Shown here: positions 32,550 to 34,621 of the stretch, piece after piece
How positions within the stretch are numbered: position 1 is the stretch's first letter
Layout of the letters: every line of letters starts with the position of its first letter
Assembly: GCA_028694105.1 (NCBI GenBank)
Contig: JAQUUC010000038.1
Location: forward strand, 1-34,621
Origin: Hespellia sp.
Lineage (GTDB): Bacteria; Bacillota; Clostridia; Lachnospirales; Lachnospiraceae
Direction: 5' to 3'
DNA: 34,621 bases
Translations under genes and position numbers: made by a program
The notes under the pieces: generated by a model
What the model saw: only the letters and a program-made list of their open reading frames with translations
Database searches by the model: none
What the model was told of the DNA's origin: nothing

Positions 32550-33713
32550 TCAGACTGATTGCTCCGAACGCTTTTGTCTCGGCGGTTTTGGTCCCATAAA
32601 CTGGTAGAAATATGTTTTAATCATACCATTGTAAAGCTTACGGTTCTTATCTGCCTTGCGTCCGAAATACTGTTCCGCATCCTCATAGCTTGTAATCATA
32701 TAGGCTGACCAAGAATCGAGCTGCTTAAACCGCTCGCCAAATTCGCTGTAAAGCTTCGGAAGCGCTTCCTTCTCTTCCAGTCGCTCTCCATACGGCGGGT
32801 TCGTAATAATAAAGCCATATTTCTTCGGATGGCTTAAATCCTGCACCGCTCTCTGTTGGAAATGAATCAGCTCCGCAACCCCCGCTGCATCAGCATTTTT
32901 GCGTGCTGCGAAAAGTACTTCATTATCGATGTCATATCCCTGAATATCTACTTCCACGTCCATATTGATGTTCTCATTCGCCTCATTCACCGCATCGTAC
33001 CATGCCTGTTTCGGTATCAGATTCGCCCAGTTCTCAGACGTAAATTCACGATTCATGCCCGGCGCAATATTTGCCGCGATCATCGCCGCCTCAATCGGAA
33101 ATGTTCCACAGCCGCAGAATGGATCGACCAGAATACGGTCCTTACGCCAAGGTGTCAGCATAATAAGCGCAGCCGCCAGTGTCTCGCTGATCGGTGCCTT
33201 GCTCTGATACAGACGATATCCGCGCTTATGCAGCGATGTGCCAGTCGTATCAATTCCAACCGTCACGATATCCTTCATTAAAAAAACTCTCACGGGATAC
33301 GATGAGCCCTCCTCATCAAACCAATCCACATGATACTTTTCACTCATGCGTTTTACCATCGCCTTCTTCATAATCGACTGAATATCCGATGGACTGAATA
33401 ACTTACTCTTCACAGAAGCAACCTTCACAACCCAGAACTTACCGTCTTTGGGAATGTATTCTTCCCACGCAATGTTCTTCGTCCCCTGAAACAGCTCTTC
33501 AAATGTCGTTGCCTTAAATATGCCCACCTTCAGAAGTACACGTTCTGCTGTTCTCAGGAATATATTCGCACGGCAGATTGCCTCTGCATCTCCCCAGAAC
33601 GAAACGCGTCCGTCCTCCACCTGTGAGATCTCATATCCGAGATCTTGTATCTCTCTCTTTAATACTGCTTCCAGTCCAAAATGACATGGCGCAATCAATT
33701 CTATTTTATTCAT
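32550..33713 (-). CDS. THUMP-domain class I SAM-dependent RNA methyltransferase (RlmL/YpsC-like)
   Basis: A 387-residue enzyme. Residues about 1-60 are the N-terminal ferredoxin-like region, 60-160 the THUMP RNA-binding domain, and 165-380 a Rossmann methyltransferase. SAM-binding DPFCGCGTFPIEAAM is near 198-212 and the catalytic NPPYGERL near 301-308, as in N2-guanine methyltransferases of 23S rRNA. The bacterial short form lacks the RlmK part of E. coli RlmKL. First gene of the operon with a consensus promoter; AGGAAG precedes the start. Confidence 0.92.
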   Translation of the reverse strand: MNKIELIAPCHFGLEAVLKREIQDLGYEISQVEDGRVSFWGDAEAICRANIFLRTAERVLLKVGIFKATTFEELFQGTKNIAWEEYIPKDGKFWVVKVASVKSKLFSPSDIQSIMKKAMVKRMSEKYHVDWFDEEGSSYPVRVFLMKDIVTVGIDTTGTSLHKRGYRLYQSKAPISETLAAALIMLTPWRKDRILVDPFCGCGTFPIEAAMIAANIAPGMNREFTSENWANLIPKQAWYDAVNEANENINMDVEVDIQGYDIDNEVLFAARKNADAAGVAELIHFQQRAVQDLSHPKKYGFIITNPPYGERLEEKEALPKLYSEFGERFKQLDSWSAYMITSYEDAEQYFGRKADKNRKLYNGMIKTYFYQFMGPKPPRQKRSEQSV

Positions 33714-33739
33714 TCGCTTCCTCCGCTTCTATATGTTCT

Positions 33740-33768
33740 ATATTACGTGTAAGAATTCCGGCTGTCAA
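33740..33768 (-). promoter_or_regulatory. Promoter of the methyltransferase-rdgB-YfcE operon
   Basis: Consensus TTGACA (33763-33768), 17 bases, TAATAT (33740-33745), about 27 bases before the ATG at 33713. Confidence 0.75.
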
Positions 33769-33783
33769 CAAAAAGCTACGGAA

Positions 33784-33818
33784 AAACCGCCATTTTATAC
33801 TAGATAAAATGGCGGTTT
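33784..33818 (-). terminator. Terminator of the Asn/Ser-rich gene
   Basis: A 15-base perfect stem (AAACCGCCATTTTAT / ATAAAATGGCGGTTT) with a five-base loop is followed on the minus strand by T-rich sequence. It is 24 bases after the stop codon of the small gene and directly before the promoter of the next operon. Confidence 0.85.
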
Positions 33819-33842
33819 CGGAAGGGTTGTCACATGTATCTG

Positions 33843-34070
33843 TTAGTAATTGTCACTCTCGTCAAAATCATTCTGACTTTTATTCGAAGCTTTGTTTCTG
33901 CTTGAATAATTCTGGCTGCTATTCTGGTTTGAATTGCTGCTGTGGCAGTTCTTATTGCTGTTTTTGCTGCTTGAGCTGCTGTTTGAGTTATTGTTTGAGT
34001 TATTGTTTGAGTTACTGTTTGAATTGCTGTTCGAATTACTGTTGGAAGAACTGTTATAGTTTTTGTTCAT
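33843..34070 (-). CDS. 75-residue Asn/Ser-repeat protein
   Basis: A very low-complexity protein, about two thirds Asn and Ser, with SNSN and NNNSNNNS runs (residues 8-35), one Cys (42), scattered Lys/Gln/Tyr, and an acidic C terminus (DFDESDNY). There is no signal peptide or membrane segment. It is a real gene by its strong AGGAGG ribosome binding site, the ATG at 34070 at the right distance, and its own terminator; an in-frame ATG at 34100 lies before that site and is rejected. No family is recognised. Composition resembles prion-like or intrinsically disordered segments. The N-terminal part is built on a 12-base DNA repeat. Confidence 0.7.
   Translation of the reverse strand: MNKNYNSSSNSNSNSNSNSNSNNNSNNNSNSSSSSKNSNKNCHSSNSNQNSSQNYSSRNKASNKSQNDFDESDNY
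33981..34052. repeat. 12-base tandem repeat inside the Asn/Ser-rich gene
   Basis: Six units of GTTTGAGTTATT and variants (two exact, then one, three, three and more changes) run from 33981 to 34052. Each unit encodes four Asn/Ser residues. Copy number could vary by slippage without shifting the frame. Confidence 0.8.
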
Positions 34071-34270
34071 GGTATAACCTCCTGTGTTTTTTTGGTACAC
34101 TTATATTGTGTCAGATTCACAGTTTTTTATTCATATCATCTAAAAAAGACTTTTCCTTTTTATCTATTATTTTTTTATTTTCAACTTGCTTTTTCGTAAT
34201 CCATATATTATACTATTACTTGTAGAAAGAACTTTTCTACAACCCCTTATTAATTATTTATACTCCCCTC
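34071..34270. other. AT-rich gene-free region with an inverted repeat
   Basis: About 200 AT-rich bases upstream of the Asn/Ser-rich gene. TTGTAGAAA-GAACT-TTTCTACAA (34220-34242) is a perfect 9-5-9 inverted repeat, followed on the minus strand by TATAAT about 17 bases on, so it lies in the -35 zone of a likely promoter and may be an operator. No gene is seen. Confidence 0.45.
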
Positions 34271-34301
34271 AAAAGACCGATGGCTCCCCCATCGGTCTTT
34301 T
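34271..34301 (-). terminator. Terminator after the BglG-type antiterminator gene
   Basis: The stem AAAAGACCGATGG / CCATCGGTCTTTT with a five-base loop (34271-34301) has T runs on both sides and lies 27 bases after the stop of the minus-strand PRD gene. Confidence 0.85.
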
Positions 34302-34328
34302 ACTTTGCATTTTATTCCTATTTCACTG

Positions 34329-34621
34329 CTAAATATCAGTATTCTCTCCAAAAACCCTCGATATATGTGTTGCGAGATAGACAATTTCTTCAATTGAAAG
34401 TGTTTGTTTTACACGCTGCTTGACATAATCACTAATCTTGCACGCACATTCTACCGAATGAGGCACATTTCTCTTAAGAAAATGATATAGCTCCCGATCA
34501 TTGCTCTGCAGCATTTCATTTTGAAGCAGACGCTGCAAAAAGAACTGAAGATGAACAACCATTCTCGAATAGTGAATACTTGTTTTATCAATATTTTTGT
34601 GCATCGTAATCTGAATGATGT
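34329..34621 (-). CDS. BglG/LicT-family antiterminator, C-terminal PRD (partial)
   Basis: The frame runs off the right edge of the window; an internal ATG at 34604 is not the true start, because coding continues upstream (IIQIT before MHKN). The visible 97 residues are the end of a PTS regulation domain: HYSRMVVHLQFFLQRLL and IVYLATHISRV each carry a conserved regulatory His. Such proteins bind a ribonucleic antiterminator hairpin through an N-terminal domain (outside the window) and are controlled by PTS phosphorylation at PRD histidines, turning on beta-glucoside or other sugar operons. Confidence 0.85.
   Translation of the reverse strand, partial: IIQITMHKNIDKTSIHYSRMVVHLQFFLQRLLQNEMLQSNDRELYHFLKRNVPHSVECACKISDYVKQRVKQTLSIEEIVYLATHISRVFGENTDI

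Noticed and set aside
33981-34052. Short regular repeats that might be a CRISPR array
   Set aside because: Units are 12 bases, directly tandem without spacers, and encode Asn/Ser in frame.
33578-34225. 215-residue plus-strand frame with LSYC repeats
   Set aside because: It is the opposite strand of the Asn/Ser repeats plus the methyltransferase start; there is no ribosome binding site and a terminator hairpin lies inside.

Overview
The window looks like the chromosome of a gut-type anaerobic Clostridia, most likely a Lachnospiraceae. The reasons are an [FeFe]-hydrogenase joined to rubrerythrin, strong AGGAGG ribosome binding sites, moderate GC, a Pss/Psd pair of clostridial type, DUF5685/J-domain and DUF1002 proteins, and a BglG/LicT-type antiterminator. 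The species cannot be named from the sequence alone.

Layout. 1-850 (+): a YfcE-like phosphodiesterase and a truncated MNT nucleotidyltransferase. 888-9490 (-): a hydrogenase-rubrerythrin fusion, DUF188 with a small partner, a secreted DUF1002 protein, a Nudix/HAD/VanX-like group, and a J-domain/DUF5685/zinc-ribbon operon with its own promoter and terminator. 9615-13857 (-): a Gld-like ABC exporter operon. 13969-15294 (-): a MATE transporter, divergent from 15506-18741 (+), an operon PAP2, LPG-synthase-TM-like, PssA and Psd that should make phosphatidylethanolamine. An oxidoreductase (+) and a Cof-type HAD phosphatase (-) then converge.

From 20859 to 31246 the window is an accessory region bounded by tRNA genes. 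It starts at tRNA-Leu(UAG). A 28-base exact copy of the tRNA 3' region (43/47 over the longer match) lies at 23046-23073, so 20909-23073 looks like the footprint of an integrated element. That footprint holds a MerR/TipA-like regulator, a wrecked ECF sigma gene fused by deletion to an ABC permease remnant, and a probable type I toxin/antisense-RNA pair. Next come a two-component system with a Vex/MacB-like ABC transporter (23136-28575, -), a broken AraC gene and an EamA exporter (+), and a six-gene tRNA operon (Pro-Gly-Arg-His-Gln-Lys in transcription order, -) with a strong promoter.

31408-33713 (-) is a core housekeeping operon: a THUMP-domain RNA methyltransferase, RdgB and a second YfcE-like phosphodiesterase. 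It is followed upstream by a tiny Asn/Ser-repeat protein and the C-terminal PRD of a BglG-type antiterminator cut by the window edge.

The most notable items are the hydrogenase-rubrerythrin fusion that reads straight through a Shine-Dalgarno sequence and a second start codon, a membrane-anchored VanX-fold protein with every expected catalytic position replaced, the toxin/antisense pair inside the tRNA-Leu footprint, and the J-domain/DUF5685/zinc-ribbon operon of unknown purpose. All family names come from motif recognition by eye; no database search was run.
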